DNA of 64,000 nucleotides from Amphirosellinia nigrospora (GCA_004123355.1 SCHM01000001.1:5572001-5636000), one strand, 5' to 3'. Positions 48,631 through 61,239 are shown, numbered from the stretch's first letter. The notes: generated by a model from the letters alone, not told the origin. Numbers and translations: made by a program.

Positions 48631-51295
48631 TCACGAGGAGTAGAAGCTATGATGCAACGCTGCATCATAGTCATACTCTTCAGCCTCCGCCATCCGGGTA
48701 CCGCGATCAAATTGCGAGCGTCTGCGGCGCTGTTCGTCGCGGAAGTGCTGTCCTGCGTTGGGAGTAAAGAGGCCTGTAGAATTGTTAGGACGGCGAGTCC
48801 ATGGCACCACATAGCACTGCCGATTTTGCGTACCAACATGCTCAGCATTCTCGCAGCTTCGCTTCATTTTGGACTGGTTGTCCGGTTCGGGAAAAGCCTC
48901 TTCTTGTCCAACAAGGTCTGGACACGGTCCATTTAACGTGTAGTACAACTAGATGCCATTATGGTTAATTAGAGAGTTAACATGTCTTTGGTTTCTGGCT
49001 CACCTTAGGTCTATAATGTGGAGCTTCCAACATGACTGAGCTGTTGCGGAATTTCTGGACTAGACAGTCTTTCCCTTGGATCGCTAGCTCATGGGTCAGT
49101 CTACATCAGTAAACGGCAGGAGGACGGTGAGCTGACTTACTGGCATATGAGATTTCAGCAACCTTGTCGCTCTTGAAGCAATTCCAACGCTGATTGCCTC
49201 TTGCACTCACAAACTACACTTGTGTCAATCCAGCGATCTAAAAAGATCCGAGTTTATAAGCTTACATCGATGATGTCCAATGGCTAGGAGACAATTAGCT
49301 GACCAAGACTACAGATAAGGCAAGGTTGGTGCACTTACATCCACGAAATTGATGAACGCATAGCCAACGCTACACAATAAATCTGATCAGTTATCCCCTC
49401 GTCCCTTTGGGGGGAAGAACTTACTTGCAGTCGTTTGCAAAGTCAATGCGAAGATACATGAAGTCATACTTGCCCCAACTTGATTCATCCACGATTCTCT
49501 TCAACATCGCTTGATCGACTTTATTGGGTATGTTTCGCAACATGATCTATTGAGGATCAGTAGTGTCTCTTTGGTAGTTATATACGGGAAACTCTTACAG
49601 TTGTGCGAACATCGGTTCCCTCTCTAATACGATTGACATCAACATGGTTGTGGCTATTTGTCTGTTGAAAGTAAGGAGATCTGGAGACTCGAGTAGCATT
49701 CTGTCGGCGATTCAAACCCGGTACTGGCGTGGAACTATCATATCACGCGGAATGTAGGCGCTTCGAGGTGCTACTGGACTGAGGAACGGATATGCTGCCG
49801 ATGAGAAAGCTGCAGCATGGGATCGAGAAGGTAGGTTGTCAAATACGTAGGGTGGGGTGGTCATTGGAATACCGTGATATAGAATGGGCAGCATTCCGTA
49901 AGTTGGCTGCATTTGTAGCCCCGACGAACGCACCGGAGTACTAAGAAGGGCATTGGCGTTGTTCAAAGCCGGCACAGTGGATTGGGACCGTGACATGCTC
50001 AATCGTTGCAAATCCTGGACGATATCTGATCCCGTCGTTGAGGTCCGAGCAGGACTAATTACACCATGATTGGCGGTGCCATACGAGGGATGTCGGGTCG
50101 ATACAACGCAATACAAAGTTGAAAGCCGCCCTGTGTCTCCGGTTAGTATGGATTTCAAAGAAATACTACGACAACAAACCTCAATAATTGTATTGTTGAA
50201 ACGCGCTACAGCTTTCAGAGAAACGTCATTGTCGCAGTACTCGGCGATTGCACTGAAGAGGCTGCCCTCGGCGCCAGTAGCTAATTCAGGCTTGAAAGCA
50301 AAAAGATCACCCTCGTCTTGTAAAAGTCTTTTCAGGGCCACCTCCAGTCGCTGCCGGTCCATCAGGATGGCTGTTTGCGTTGCAAAAACGTTCAAGTAAA
50401 GTTGGCCTTCGTGCACGGTTGGGAGTCCGGATCCGGGTTCAACAGCCTAACTTTGATTAGATCGGCACTTATCGAAGTCTTCATAAACACTTACCTGGGC
50501 AAACTCTCGATGGCTAATGTAGTTGACAAACCAACCTCGGTCGGACGTAAGGGTGAGGTTCGAATATGCGGCACAGGAATCTCGGATATTGACGAAACAA
50601 CGAACAAAAACCTTGTCTCCGATTTGATCTTCAGCGATCTGTCGACTTCCGTGCATTTCGAGTCCAGCAGATTCAAGGTCCTAGGAACCGTCAGCAGGAC
50701 ACATATATGGTGGTCATTTTGATCATTACCGATAGATATGAGCCTACGTCATGGGCACGGAGCCGCCGTCCGGGGTCGGCGATGATCAAGCATCTTGACA
50801 TATCCGTATCCGTGCTAAGTATGGCATGAGCAAATTTTACTTGCTGAGGGATTGCAACCGGTTGCTGATCGGGACCCCGATTGCCGGAGTATCATCCCTT
50901 TGTTGTCCTACTGGCTCAGCCGCCGGGCCATGGGAAAGCACACCATGATATGGCAGGAAAATAGACGCAGTGGGTGATAGCTTTTGTGCTCTGTTGGCAC
51001 CGATGGTCGATGAGGACACAAAGGGGTCTCGCTCTGAATGTAGATTCGTTCGAACGAACGAGCTTGGAAGCTCTAGAGTGCCTCTGGCGTTTGGCGTGAA
51101 TCTGAGGACTCGGTGTTCCTGGGTTCTAACATTCAAAGAATGTGGTGCCTTGGAGGATTTGACAGAACCATCCTCTGGAGAAAAGGCCGTCAGGCGAGTT
51201 TCTGGTGTGCCTTTGAAGGAGTCTGCCGCACCGCTCGACGAATGGGGAGAGGTTGGGTTGAAATGCCCTTCACGGCCGGATAGATTGCCGCTCAT
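48631..51295 (-). CDS. Mei2-like RNA-binding protein
   Basis: RNA-binding protein of the fission-yeast Mei2 family, which in S. pombe drives entry into meiosis. ATG at 51295 (MSGNLSGREGHF). A Ser-rich N-terminal region leads to a first RRM-like domain (IGDKVFVRCFVNIRDSCAAY, DRGWFVNYISHREFAQ, GQLYLNVFATQTA). A Pro/Ser-rich middle follows, then the Mei2-type C-terminal RRM: TTIMLRNIPNKVDQAMLKRI, SSWGKYDFMYLRIDFANDCN, VGYAFINFVDPLDIIDF, RGNQRWNCFKSDKVAEISYA, GKDCLVQKFRNSSVMLEAPH, YRPKLYYTLNGP. Stop at 48631-48633. At least seven introns, several very short exons within the C-terminal RRM. Frame slips near 50880 and 49727 (between PRQY and PGLNRRQ). The C-terminal RRM is unmistakable; the N-terminal half is assigned by position. 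Confidence 0.9.
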
Positions 51296-54162
51296 TTTGT
51301 ATTCAGATGCCCCGATCGCGTAATGGAGCAAAGTACTAGGTAGTAGTCACAGCTATTATAAACCCTTATTGACGTGGTCCTCTAGCATTAGCACAAGTTC
51401 TTGTGGTTCCCTACTGGCTCAGCACAATTAGTACGGCTCAATTCAGTAGAAGTGCGACAGGAATAGATTTTCCCGTCTTTCATCTGGGCTTGTTTGGATT
51501 ATCTCTGACCAGAAAACTAACCTCGGACGTGTTGATCCAGAATGTTTGGGACTCGTAGAGTAGACCTGTTATGAACTATTAGAACCTTGAAATCATAAGA
51601 TTAAGGAAACAAGCGTAGACTGTAACCACTATGTTGCAGAAGAATAGTGGTTGAACAAGGTGCGTGTGTAGGTAGGGCAATGCGAAGAGTTTGTGGGTGG
51701 CGTGCTGCCCCTAAAGCCCAGTGAATGGACATCGGCAACAAATCACGTTGAAGACAGTTCCTGCCATTGAAAAATACCCATGGGGCAGCGGGTAATGAAA
51801 TAGGATAATAGAACCGGATTTTACACTGAAAACCAAAAGTAGAATTGGGTATTGATTGTAGGAGGCTCGTACTTAGTGATAAGCCCAATAACAACTTCGC
51901 GCTGGGCTGCAGCCTCGAATCTAAGGCACATAATAATGATCAGATGAAACAAGAAAGGATAGGAAAAATGGAGAAAAGGTCACAGAGTAAGTATGCAAGA
52001 CTTTTGCATGTTGAGTAGAGCTTAAAGGTAGCACTCGAGTCATAACACAGGTACATAGACGTCAACTTACCTACTTATAGGTACGCAGGTACGTGGGTAT
52101 GAGGAAGTATGCCCAGGCAATTTCGAAAGGTGCTGATTAAGTTGTCTCGAACAGATGGCGGCAGGCAAAATGCGAATGTGACTGATGGGTTTTATTGAAA
52201 TTAAAAGGGATGTATTTAGTGCTAGAGCACAATATTGTCTGGACGATGTGATTGACTTGCAGACAAGATCTAGAATCAGCAATATATATGATAATAGATC
52301 GGGCCTCTTTGTTGTGAATGGTGTCTGTCGCGATACGGCCAGCAATGGCCCGCAGTGACCTACTGATCAAAGCTGTTTGCTTGCAATCAAATGTTTGGTG
52401 ACAATAGGCAAATAAATGACTGTAGTTTCAAAGTGGTAACAAGGAAAGGTTGGATGACAAGGTCTACGCTTTAGTCAGTTTACCAACCCAGAAGCATACA
52501 ATGCACCATAGGTGGGCGAGGATCAACGAGGAGACAGCTGAAATCCTCTGGCCTGGAGATGCCTGCAAGGCACCTGGTCGTAGAGGACGTTTACCGAATT
52601 GCAGAGTAGTAGTAGTTGGCGCCCTTCAAGGTAGGTTTGAGGAGATTGGAGGGCAGATGGGAAAAACTACGGATGATCCCAGATATTATGGGCGGAAGAA
52701 AGGTAGGTAGGAAGAGGAGGAATGACTAAGGTGTATAACGGGGCGAGGAAACGCAAAATCTGCCTGCGTGGGTGTGGTCCAATCTATTGCTGGTAGAGGA
52801 TAGAAGAAGCAGAGGAGAAATGGATTCTACGGCGAGACAAACTTAAGTTGAGTTAAGTCGAGCACGGTCTAATACTTCTATGGCAGAGATTCATGGTGGC
52901 ACAAACTTTTTGCTTAGGAATGTCTGGCGGAAGGGGCATCATCTGCTGCGAAATGGGAAGGAGCCCATAGAGCTGGACCCAATAGAACTAACTAAAGCTA
53001 AAGCAATGAATGCATTAAATAGGTACCTACCTGATTGCTGGAAGGTATTTAATGGGCGTCCAGGTACTCGTGCCTTCCATTCATATATTATTCGGGTGAC
53101 TCTCTTCGGTTATTACGTCTTATATATAGCTAGCCACCCGCATCTAGATATTATCAACGCCCATACTACATTTAATAGCAAAATATATATGGCGAACATT
53201 GACCTTCATGACTAGGTAGACGTTTGTATATACCTAGTATAGCTTTCATTCGTAATCAATGCAAAGAAGTAGCATTGGTAGCATTAACAGGAGGAAGCAA
53301 ACATATACGAATACCCGTTGAAACTACCTATATACCTACCTGACATTGTTATATCGGCCCTCTACAATTAGGGTTACATTCAACAATAGGTTACTTACTA
53401 TCTAGAGAAATTTTTTGCATCTCTGCTACTGACTTATAAACTCGATTGAATTACTGTGGTAGAATCATCTTATCTGGCTCCGAGGTGTGCAGATGTGCTT
53501 TTTCTCCTATGCACTCACTTGACGTGGGCTGATCCAACCGGAGTTTCGAAATATTATTCATATCTTAAGCCGTCAGGCCTGTAACTATTTGAACTTGTAG
53601 GCCATGTAGGGCGTAGGTAAAGAGGTTTGTTGTTTCGGTTGCTTTACTGGACAACGGGCGTTGATCATTATGACCTAAACTCTTGGTGCACGAGCACAGA
53701 CCACTACATAGTTGTAGCGGGATTTGGTCTAGACAATGGTCAGCATGCTCAACTGATCAATAAGAAAAAATGGAGGCTTATAAATCGTGAGTTTATTCTG
53801 TGTACATAGGGTTATATATAAATAAGATGATGTCACCGAGAAGGTAGGTTCTAACTCCTACATCAGGACGCGCTCAACTTCGGAGCCAACTGTTTGATAT
53901 CCCACATATCCCACATATCCCATATATCCCACACATACGAGGCACCCAGTATATAAGTAGTCACGAATGCTTGCGAGATTTTTAACTAACAGGCTTTCTT
54001 TTACTTCGTTGTCAACTCCTTCGCTAAAAACGAAAGCACTATAAAATATTATTTTTGAACAGTTGTCCTTCTCGGACCCCTTACTCAACCCAAGCCGAAA
54101 ACAAACTCTTCCCTAGATCTATTACACCAAGTTTGGCTTTCAGATCAATTTCTTCTGCAACC
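51296..54162. other. Gene-poor intergenic region
   Basis: About 2.9 kb between divergent genes (Mei2-like on -, small protein on +). Meiotic regulators often have long leaders and promoters. Only chance frames seen, plus a degenerate ATCCCACAT repeat. No RNA gene recognised. Confidence 0.5.
53899..53936. repeat. Degenerate ATCCCACAT tandem repeat
   Basis: Four imperfect 9-base units in a row, AT/CA-rich. Confidence 0.8.
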
Positions 54163-54681
54163 ATGTCAGGCCTTATTCATAACAGGATCTTGCTGATCGG
54201 CTTCGCGGCGAATGTTTCGCTGTCGCCATATTTCCGGGACATGTTTGGGACTGCCGAGGAGATTCGTACAAAACTTGACAACGAACACGACCGCATCCAC
54301 CGCGCTGGTATTACACCTGTTTCATTTGGGTTCAACCCGGAAGAGAAGGAGAAATCGCTTGTGGAGATGGAATCGCTTCTTCGGGAAGGAAAATACGATG
54401 CTATTGGGATCGGAGCTGGCGTGAGGCTCGACACCAACCACACGGCCCTGTTCGAGGCCATCGTCAACTTGTGTCGAACGATTGCGCCAACAGTTCCGCT
54501 TATGTTTACCAATGGACCAGGTGGGAGCGTGGAGGCCTGTGAGTGATGTCCTGAGATACCCTTATACCCTACCTCTGATTTGCGAATGCTGGGGGATGTA
54601 TTCCCCTTTTACCTTGGCTAATTTACTAATGCTGGTGTGATGATTGAAGTGGCGAGAGTTATCGGAGTCCAAATTCCTTAG
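54163..54681 (+). CDS. Small conserved-looking protein of unknown function
   Basis: Two exons, 54163-54538 and 54650-54681, joined by a GT-AG intron with an ATTTACTAATG branch region; 408 nt in frame, 135 aa. Content: MSGLIHNRILLIGFAANVS, SPYFRDMFGTAEEIRTKLD, AGITPVSFGFNPEEKEKSL, YDAIGIGAGVRLDTNHTALF, EAIVNLCRTIAPTVPLMFTN and GPGGSVEA, ending VIGVQIP. Alternating hydrophobic strands with Gly turns and helices suggest a small Rossmann-like or receiver-like alpha/beta fold. I recall similar short fungal hypothetical proteins but no assigned function. No signal peptide or TM. Reading frame free of slips. Confidence 0.7.
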
Positions 54682-55546
54682 GCCCGAAAACCGTGGCAAG
54701 TTGATGACCGCGATGCGAGAACGTTTTACCTGTATTTGGGTCGCAGTGAATTTGGGGGGCCAGGGCAACTATCGGGACGTCCAAGGACTTTTCGATAACA
54801 TGAAGTGTACGATATAGATACGTGGTGCGAGGAAAATTCCACTCTTCATATAGTTAGGTAGATCCGCCGTCCTCATTACGAGTGTCTTGGGAGGCTATGA
54901 TGGAGGCAGCTGTATAAATATCGAGACTATTACTCGAGAAGTTGTCGATGTGAACTGCGGTGATTTGTACATGTACCATACTACGTGTTCGATTAGGGGT
55001 TTTCAATATAGCAGTCTGCGTCTCGTAATTAGTTAAGCACTTAATTATACATTTAATAGTTTGCAGTCAATGCCAACATTAAATGTACGGTATCTTCTGG
55101 CACGTGGGAGGGATAGGTAGGTATGTAACATGGAAGCTTACCTAATGAGCCGCAGCGCGAAACGTGGGGTTCGATCCACTAACCTTAGGTAACAGGTGGC
55201 GAGGCATGGCAGGCACCTTGGACTGTATCAGACAAGCAAGTTCGAGACGTCACAAAGCTTAGTGTTGCATTACAGCATGACACTTATCTGGATGGGCTGA
55301 GCCCTTTCTGTGCTCACTATGAACACTCTTGATGGCCACCTCAGTACTATCCTTATTACGAAAAATACGACCGTTCATTGCAGAGCAGATTCGGGGTCGA
55401 CCTAGGGGATGCGACTTGCGCCAGGCGCCAGGCCCCACGACGAAATCGACTCCTGCGACTCTCACAGTCGCATTAATCTCCAGTAGACACCACTCCGATT
55501 TGAACGAAGCATCCCATAAATCTCTCCATAGCGATTGACACCGAAT
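54682..55546. other. Intergenic
   Basis: About 0.9 kb without a gene. A tRNA-like T-arm string (GGTTCGATCC) at about 55167 lacks a matching acceptor stem and A-box, so no tRNA is called. Confidence 0.5.
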
Positions 55547-58299
55547 ATGCCGCGAAAAGCTCAGAGCTACGACGACTACGGCTCGGCCGTCCAGCAAATC
55601 ATCCTTTCCACCACCGACGGCGAATTTCTTGACCAGCTCATACCCGTTCTCAAAGACGCAACAACCACCGGCCGATCAAGCGCCCTTACCCAGAACCTAT
55701 CCCACTATGCTGATGATAGAGAGGTCGAGATCGAGAGGATAGGCCTGACAAAGCATGAGGAGTTCCTGGGCTCCGTCAATCAGCTTCAGAATGTGCGCGA
55801 GCGAACCGTCGCCTTGACGGCCGATATCCTCGAGCTGAACCAGTCCATACAAGCTAGCACGGAGAAGCTGGCGGCCCAGAAGCAGGCACTCGTAAACACT
55901 CGCGCCGTTCGAGAAAACATCTCTGACGTATCCGAAGCCTTGAAAGAGTCCTTGAAGATCCTACATAGTGTCAACAATGCCCATGATTTGGTTCGAAAGA
56001 AGAAATACTATGGCGCGCTCAAGTCGCTTGACGATCTCCAAAATGAGTTTCTTGTTCCCATTATCCAAAACCAATACGCGACACAACACCGCTTGGCCGA
56101 TTTGATTCAGAAGTCCATTCCAGCTTCTCAAAAGACCATATCCGAAGCAGTCATGACAGATCTTAACACCTGGTTGTTTCGCATAAGAGAAACCTCGCAG
56201 TTTGTGGGGGAAGTGGCTTTTTACCACACAGAGACACGGCGATCGCGCCAGCAAGAACGGGTACAGCAGAATGAGTTTTTGGATCACTTCAGCCTCAATT
56301 CGGCCATTGAGCTAGTTTTTGACGAGAGCGAGGAGTTTGATGTTCTAGATAATGATGAACTACAGGTATGACTGTTCAAGTTGTTTGATTGTTTCAGCTG
56401 TATTGACATAGTGGATAGGTCGATTTTACACCTTTATTCGAAGCCCTACACATCCATGAGGCGCTGGGGCAGAGTGACAAATTTCGATCTGAGTATGCTG
56501 CTACGAGAAGGCGGCAGAAAGAACTTTTATTGCCAAGCTCTATATCCTTGACAACCGATGGTGAACAATCATTGAGTAGTTTGCTAGAAGGCATTGCCGG
56601 CTTTGCTATCATTGAGAAGGCGACAATGCAACGAGTGCCACAGTTGCGCACAGCGATTGACGTATGCTGCCCGTGTATGGACCTCAGAAATTTGCTGATT
56701 ATTATATGCAGGTTGAGGAATTATGGGATTCTATGTGCTCAACGGCCATAGCATTGGCCTCGAAGGCTTTGGGTGATATTCACAACGCAGAAGTCCTTGT
56801 ACAAATCAAAGGAGCATTTGCTCTTTTCATACAGACAATGGAGGTAAGGAGCTACTACTCATAGAAGGCACGTTTCTTAACACCACATTCCAGGGATGGG
56901 GCTACTCGGTTACAAGACTTGATGACTTTTTGGTAACATTATTCGACAAATATGCCGAGCTGCTCAAGCGGAGATTTAGCGAGGACTTTCAAGAGGTACG
57001 AATACAACGATGATATCCAAGAAACTTAATTAACAGTCTATAGATTGTGTCTACTGACGACTACATGCCCATGGCTATCAATTCCAGGGAGGAATACGAA
57101 AAAGTCGCCAACGTCAGCTGGTTTACTCAGGATCAAGCAATTGAAGAACTAACGTTAGTCTGCCCCCAACTAAAACGCCGAGAACTCAGTTCTAACCCTT
57201 TAAAGATTTCCGTGTGTTCTTCCATTCTCCCAGATGTATCCGCTGTGTTGTATCGACATTAGGAATTTCCTCAACCAGTTCTACTTCTCAAACGACTACT
57301 TTCAGCATCCGACAAAGATCGACGATACATTGCGAAAGGCAAGTTCCCATTCGGTGATGAGCTCGGCGAAGTACTAACCCATTAAATAGTCGTTAGACGA
57401 GCTGCTCACAGAGAAGGTTTGCAAATCATTGGTTGAACGCCTTAGTTCACAGTATCCTGGGCAGATTGTGCAAATCTTGACAAATTTAGAGCATTTTGAA
57501 ACAGCCTGTCAAGAACTAGAACAGCTTTTGATTCGGGCCCGGTCCTCAGGCTCTGCGGGCGGCCCGCTCACTCTGGCTGCCACGGAGCAATTCCGGGAGC
57601 ACAAGAAGACTGCCGAAAAGCGCATCTTCGAGCTAGTTAATTCCAAGATCGACGACCTTGTAGAGACAGCCGAGTACGATTGGATGGCTCACACAACCCA
57701 TCAGAACCAAGCAGCTACATACAGACCTTGACTACATATCTGTCTAATATCATGAGTACGACATTGCTAGGCTTACCCCGCGAGATCAAAGAGCTTATCT
57801 ACTTCGACGCGCTGAGCCACGCGGCAAGCAAAATTCTTGTCAGTGTTTCACCGTGACTGTTCCCTGTGAATATAGCTAACGGGAAATGAGTATAGGCCCT
57901 CCCACTTTCACCTGATGTTAAGAAAATCAACCCCAATGGTGTTGTCGCCCTCGCCCTTGATGTCCAGCACCTAACCAATTTTGTTGACGGCCTTGAGAAT
58001 GGATTCATGTTGCGGTCAAATCTAGACGAGCTGGAGCAAACTATCCAGCTACTGCAATCGGAGAACACAGACGAGTTCTTTGATGCCTCAACAAGGAACA
58101 AAAAGTACGGCCGTGTTGACGCAATGAATGGCCCCGTTCTACTCGAGAAGTATGTATCACCCCACATACGGGAGGCCTGCGAAACAATAACTAACAAACC
58201 CACAGGCTCACACAGCAGATTTCGAGTACGGGACCGACAACTCAGCGCTTTGCAAACTTTTCATCCAATTTGTCGTCCCGTTTTGGGTCCAACAAATAA
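55547..58299 (+). CDS. Exocyst complex subunit SEC15
   Basis: Tethering subunit of the octameric exocyst; links the Rab GTPase Sec4 on secretory vesicles to the plasma membrane. Nine exons: 55547-56365, 56419-56661, 56712-56843, 56894-56995, 57044-57153, 57234-57338, 57390-57838, 57896-58149, 58206-58299; about 769 aa, normal for SEC15. Motifs: QIILSTTDGEFLDQLIPVLK, EIERIGLTKHEEFLGSVNQL, KKYYGALKSLDDLQNEFLVP, then GWGYSVTRLDDFLVTLFDKY, MPMAINSREEYEKV, YPLCCIDIRNFLNQFYFSND, SLDELLTEKVCKSLVERLSS, GLPREIKELIYFDALSHAAS, NPNGVVALALDVQHL. The first third is coiled coil (residues about 60-150). The intron at 57339-57389 is GC-AG (AAG|GCAAGT). Small slips near 57153 and 57712 are needed. Confidence 0.95.
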
Positions 58300-58630
58300 G
58301 GTGTTCAACGACAGCCGAAGGCCAACTACTTCGTCTGCGATGTGCTACGTACGACTGAATGCCCGAGAGTGGCAATATAAAGAGAAACATAATTGATCGC
58401 ATTTTCTTCGACAACTATCGAATATCACTTTGGGCAACAAGAGGGAATCATACATACTTATTTCCTGGGATGTATACTTCGCCACCACCTAGAAAAACAA
58501 AAGAGAAATCATCGCCAATACGCCATACCCCTAAAGAACAGGTGAATTATACCAAGACAAGCTGACATTGGCTGGAAATCCACGCGAAGAGAAATCCCAT
58601 ATATCATCATTCGAATAAAGAATCCAGCGA
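58300..58630. other. Short convergent intergenic region
   Basis: About 330 bases between the convergent SEC15 and HAP5 genes; shared terminator sequence, nothing else seen. Confidence 0.6.
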
Positions 58631-58738
58631 CTAGTCTTCATCCTGTTCAGATCCCCGTGGTTCCTCCGACTCGTCCTGGTCTGCATCTTGTGCGGGAGGA
58701 GGGAAGACTGACGTCGCCGAGGTGCCCTGAGCGTCCTA
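58631..58738 (-). other. Open acidic tail beyond the HAP5 TAG stop
   Basis: In frame after TAG the sequence continues DAQGTSATSVFPPPAQDAD then QDESEEPRGSEQDED, and stops with TAG at 58631-58633. The composition looks like a real C-terminal acidic tail. It could be the true C-terminus with a sequence error or mutation (CAG to TAG within a CAG run), or a readthrough extension. Confidence 0.5.
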
Positions 58739-59712
58739 CTGCTGCTGTGGCATTCCTGGATATCCATACATGTTTTCCATTTCGCTATACATAGATTGTG
58801 GGGGTTGCTGTCCGTACGGTGCGCCCGGTGCCCCAGGTTGTACCTGGTTGTACATGGGCTGGGGGCGATACTCTTGATCAGGCGAGATGCCGTGTGCGCC
58901 CATGTAGTCCGGTGCCATGTGGTTTGCCGCGCCTGGCATGCCGTGCTGACCGGGCATATGGTTACCTGCGCCGGCTGTCGGTACGCCTGCTGACTGCGAC
59001 TGGGCCGTAGGGTTGGGCCGCTTGGGATGGGTGGCCTCCTCACGAGGGACTATGTCGATCAAAAAGTCGAACATGTCGCTCTTGGCAAGGGCGGAAGCAA
59101 TGTCGGACCGTTGTAGAGTACGGCGCTTATTCTCCTCGGCGTGGATCCAGGCACGCATTGTCAGCTCCGTAATAAATATATCACAGCCTTTGGCAAATAG
59201 AATGGGGGCTTCCGCCGATATCATCTTCACCTCCGGGTCGGCCTTCATGACTTTCTTGATACGAGCTAACGGCAGCTGGTGTAATTTATAGTCGTGGGTG
59301 TCGGTCTCCAATTGGTTGATGGTTTGTTGCCAGTACGTGGTCAGAATATCCTTGTATTGGCCGTGTAGGCCCTGGTGCGTTGGCCCAAGGACCGGTGTAG
59401 AGCTCAGCAGGCGCGAAGCCGGAGTTTGCTAACTGCGTGGGCAATGTCAGTCACGGATAAGCCGAGTGTATGTTGAAGACGGGAACGGTGTTCGATCTGT
59501 GAGACTTACAGCGGCACTGGCACCTGGAAGTAGTGATGGTTAGCGACGTCGCACGAAAAAGTGAGTGGACTCGCGACAACATGGTACATGCACTTACCAT
59601 AATGGCCTCCATGACGTGTATCATACTCGACTGTGCCTCCTGATGTGCCCGCCGCGGCAGGCGCACCAGCTGCCCGTGATGATTGCGGGTGGTTTGTTGA
59701 TGACTGATCCAT
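58736..59712 (-). CDS. hapE: CCAAT-binding complex subunit HAP5/HapE (NF-YC)
   Basis: Histone-fold subunit of the heterotrimeric CCAAT-binding transcription factor. Exons on the minus strand: 59598-59712 (MDQSSTNHPQSSRAAGA...), a 14-nt exon 59510-59523, and 58736-59432. Motifs: LANSGFAPAELYTGPW, DILTTYWQQTINQLE, the histone fold HQLPLARIKKVMKADPEVKM, ISAEAPILFAKGCDIFITEL, MRAWIHAEENKRRTLQRSDI, AKSDMFDFLIDIVPRE, then a Pro/Gln/Gly/Met-rich tail. A slip near 59365 separates WAN from GQYKD. The stop at 58736-58738 is a TAG followed in frame by an acidic tail. Fungal HapE pairs with HapC and HapB, and HapX docks on the complex for iron control. Confidence 0.95.
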
Positions 59713-60356
59713 GGTTGTCGATAGGAAAACCCCGAATGAGAGTGGACAGACGAGACAAACGGCCAGCACGCTCTGTTTCGCTTCAATAAAATACTCGAAT
59801 CAAGACGACCAGCGTCACTCAGTCTTAACTACTTTGGTATATATCGCCGTGCGCGCGGAACTGCGTCGCTGCCGATGTCGCTGATTTGGCGGCCGGGAGC
59901 AACGGTCTTCGCGGGCTGTCGCGAGCAGATAGAATGAATGCCTTTGCGAGTCTCGATGCTGAGGTCTCGCGACGGTACGTACTGTGTTCCGCGCCAACTC
60001 CGTTTCCCCGAAAAGCGACAGACGCACAATACAAACACGGTATCACCCTGACAACGGGCGCGGACGTAGGCGAGGGCGGGTGCTGGGGTGTGACTATCGA
60101 TGCGCCTTAATAATGTAGTGACGCCTGGAGGGGGGCGATTATGTGTGTTTGAGGTCGGATGGGCGGTCTGGCTGGGTTGATCTCGCACCTTGTCTTGTCT
60201 TGGGCTGATGCATGCGACAGCGAGGGCTGCTGCTGCTGCTGCGGCGCGCGCGTCGTCGCCAGATGGGTATGTTATTTTGTGCGTCCTACCTCAGATGCAG
60301 CACAGTGATGTAACGAATAAGCTCTTCCAATAGCTGCGAGTCTCGTTCAATGGCGG

Positions 60357-60374
60357 ATTGGCGGGATTGATTGG
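60357..60374 (-). promoter_or_regulatory. Pair of CCAAT boxes upstream of hapE
   Basis: ATTGG at 60357-60361 and 60370-60374 are CCAAT on the minus strand, about 650 bases upstream of the HAP5 ATG. They could be bound by the complex this gene helps form. Confidence 0.35.
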
Positions 60375-61239
60375 CTGGAGGAGGGGTTTTTGCTGCTGGA
60401 GTGGGAGCTGGAGGTTTTAGGTTAGTACCTGGTAGGCATTTAGCAGGTATTTAGGTATTTAGCTGGTGCAGAGGAAGTGGGGTCGCTGTGGGCGAACGGG
60501 CCAATCGAGCTTGGTAATCTCTTGCTCTTCCTTCTATTGCTCCCGCGTTTAAGCTTCTCTGGGCAACGCTTCCCTTTTCGTCCAGGCACCTCCAAATCCT
60601 GATTCTCTGTTGGCCGCGGGACTTCTTGTGACCGTTGCGACGTGCGGCTCGATCCGAACAAGATCACACAATGACGGGGTACCCCTCGAGGTTAGATAGA
60701 TCAATTGGCTTGGGACGTTGTACAAATTGCTGCTATCTTCCCCCTAATCCTTCCTGGACTGTCCCTCGAGCACCGAGCTGAAGCTAGGGATATGCAAATA
60801 TTGACGATGACGCAAGACTTGTAGAGAAGAGATATGGGTCTGCTGAGTGCCCCAATAGGCAAGTTTCCCGAACGTGGGTTGCGGACGAAAACGGAATGTC
60901 GTCAACTTCAAGCAATTGGCACGAGGCTAAGCAGCGAATGGGGTACACAGGCGTTTGATGGATTGATGTCAATCAGAGGCGAGGAAGCAACCGATATATT
61001 CACTGAGGTTATCAACCTTGTTGCTATTGTCATCTCCTGGCCAGCAAACACAATGGTGACCGGATTGACAGCTGAGCGTGTGGGAGGTATGCGCTGGCAA
61101 CGTGGTTGGGCAGAAACGCATCATCATCAATCCCATCTTCCAACCGTCAAAGATCTGACAATGTTTTGTTGTTCCTGCCTTTGGGCAGTGTATGGGCAGT
61201 GTAATACACAACATACTACCGGTTGAACCTACATATTTA

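Noticed and set aside
55140-55200. tRNA-like T-arm string GGTTCGATCC
   Set aside because: No matching acceptor stem or A-box at the right distance.
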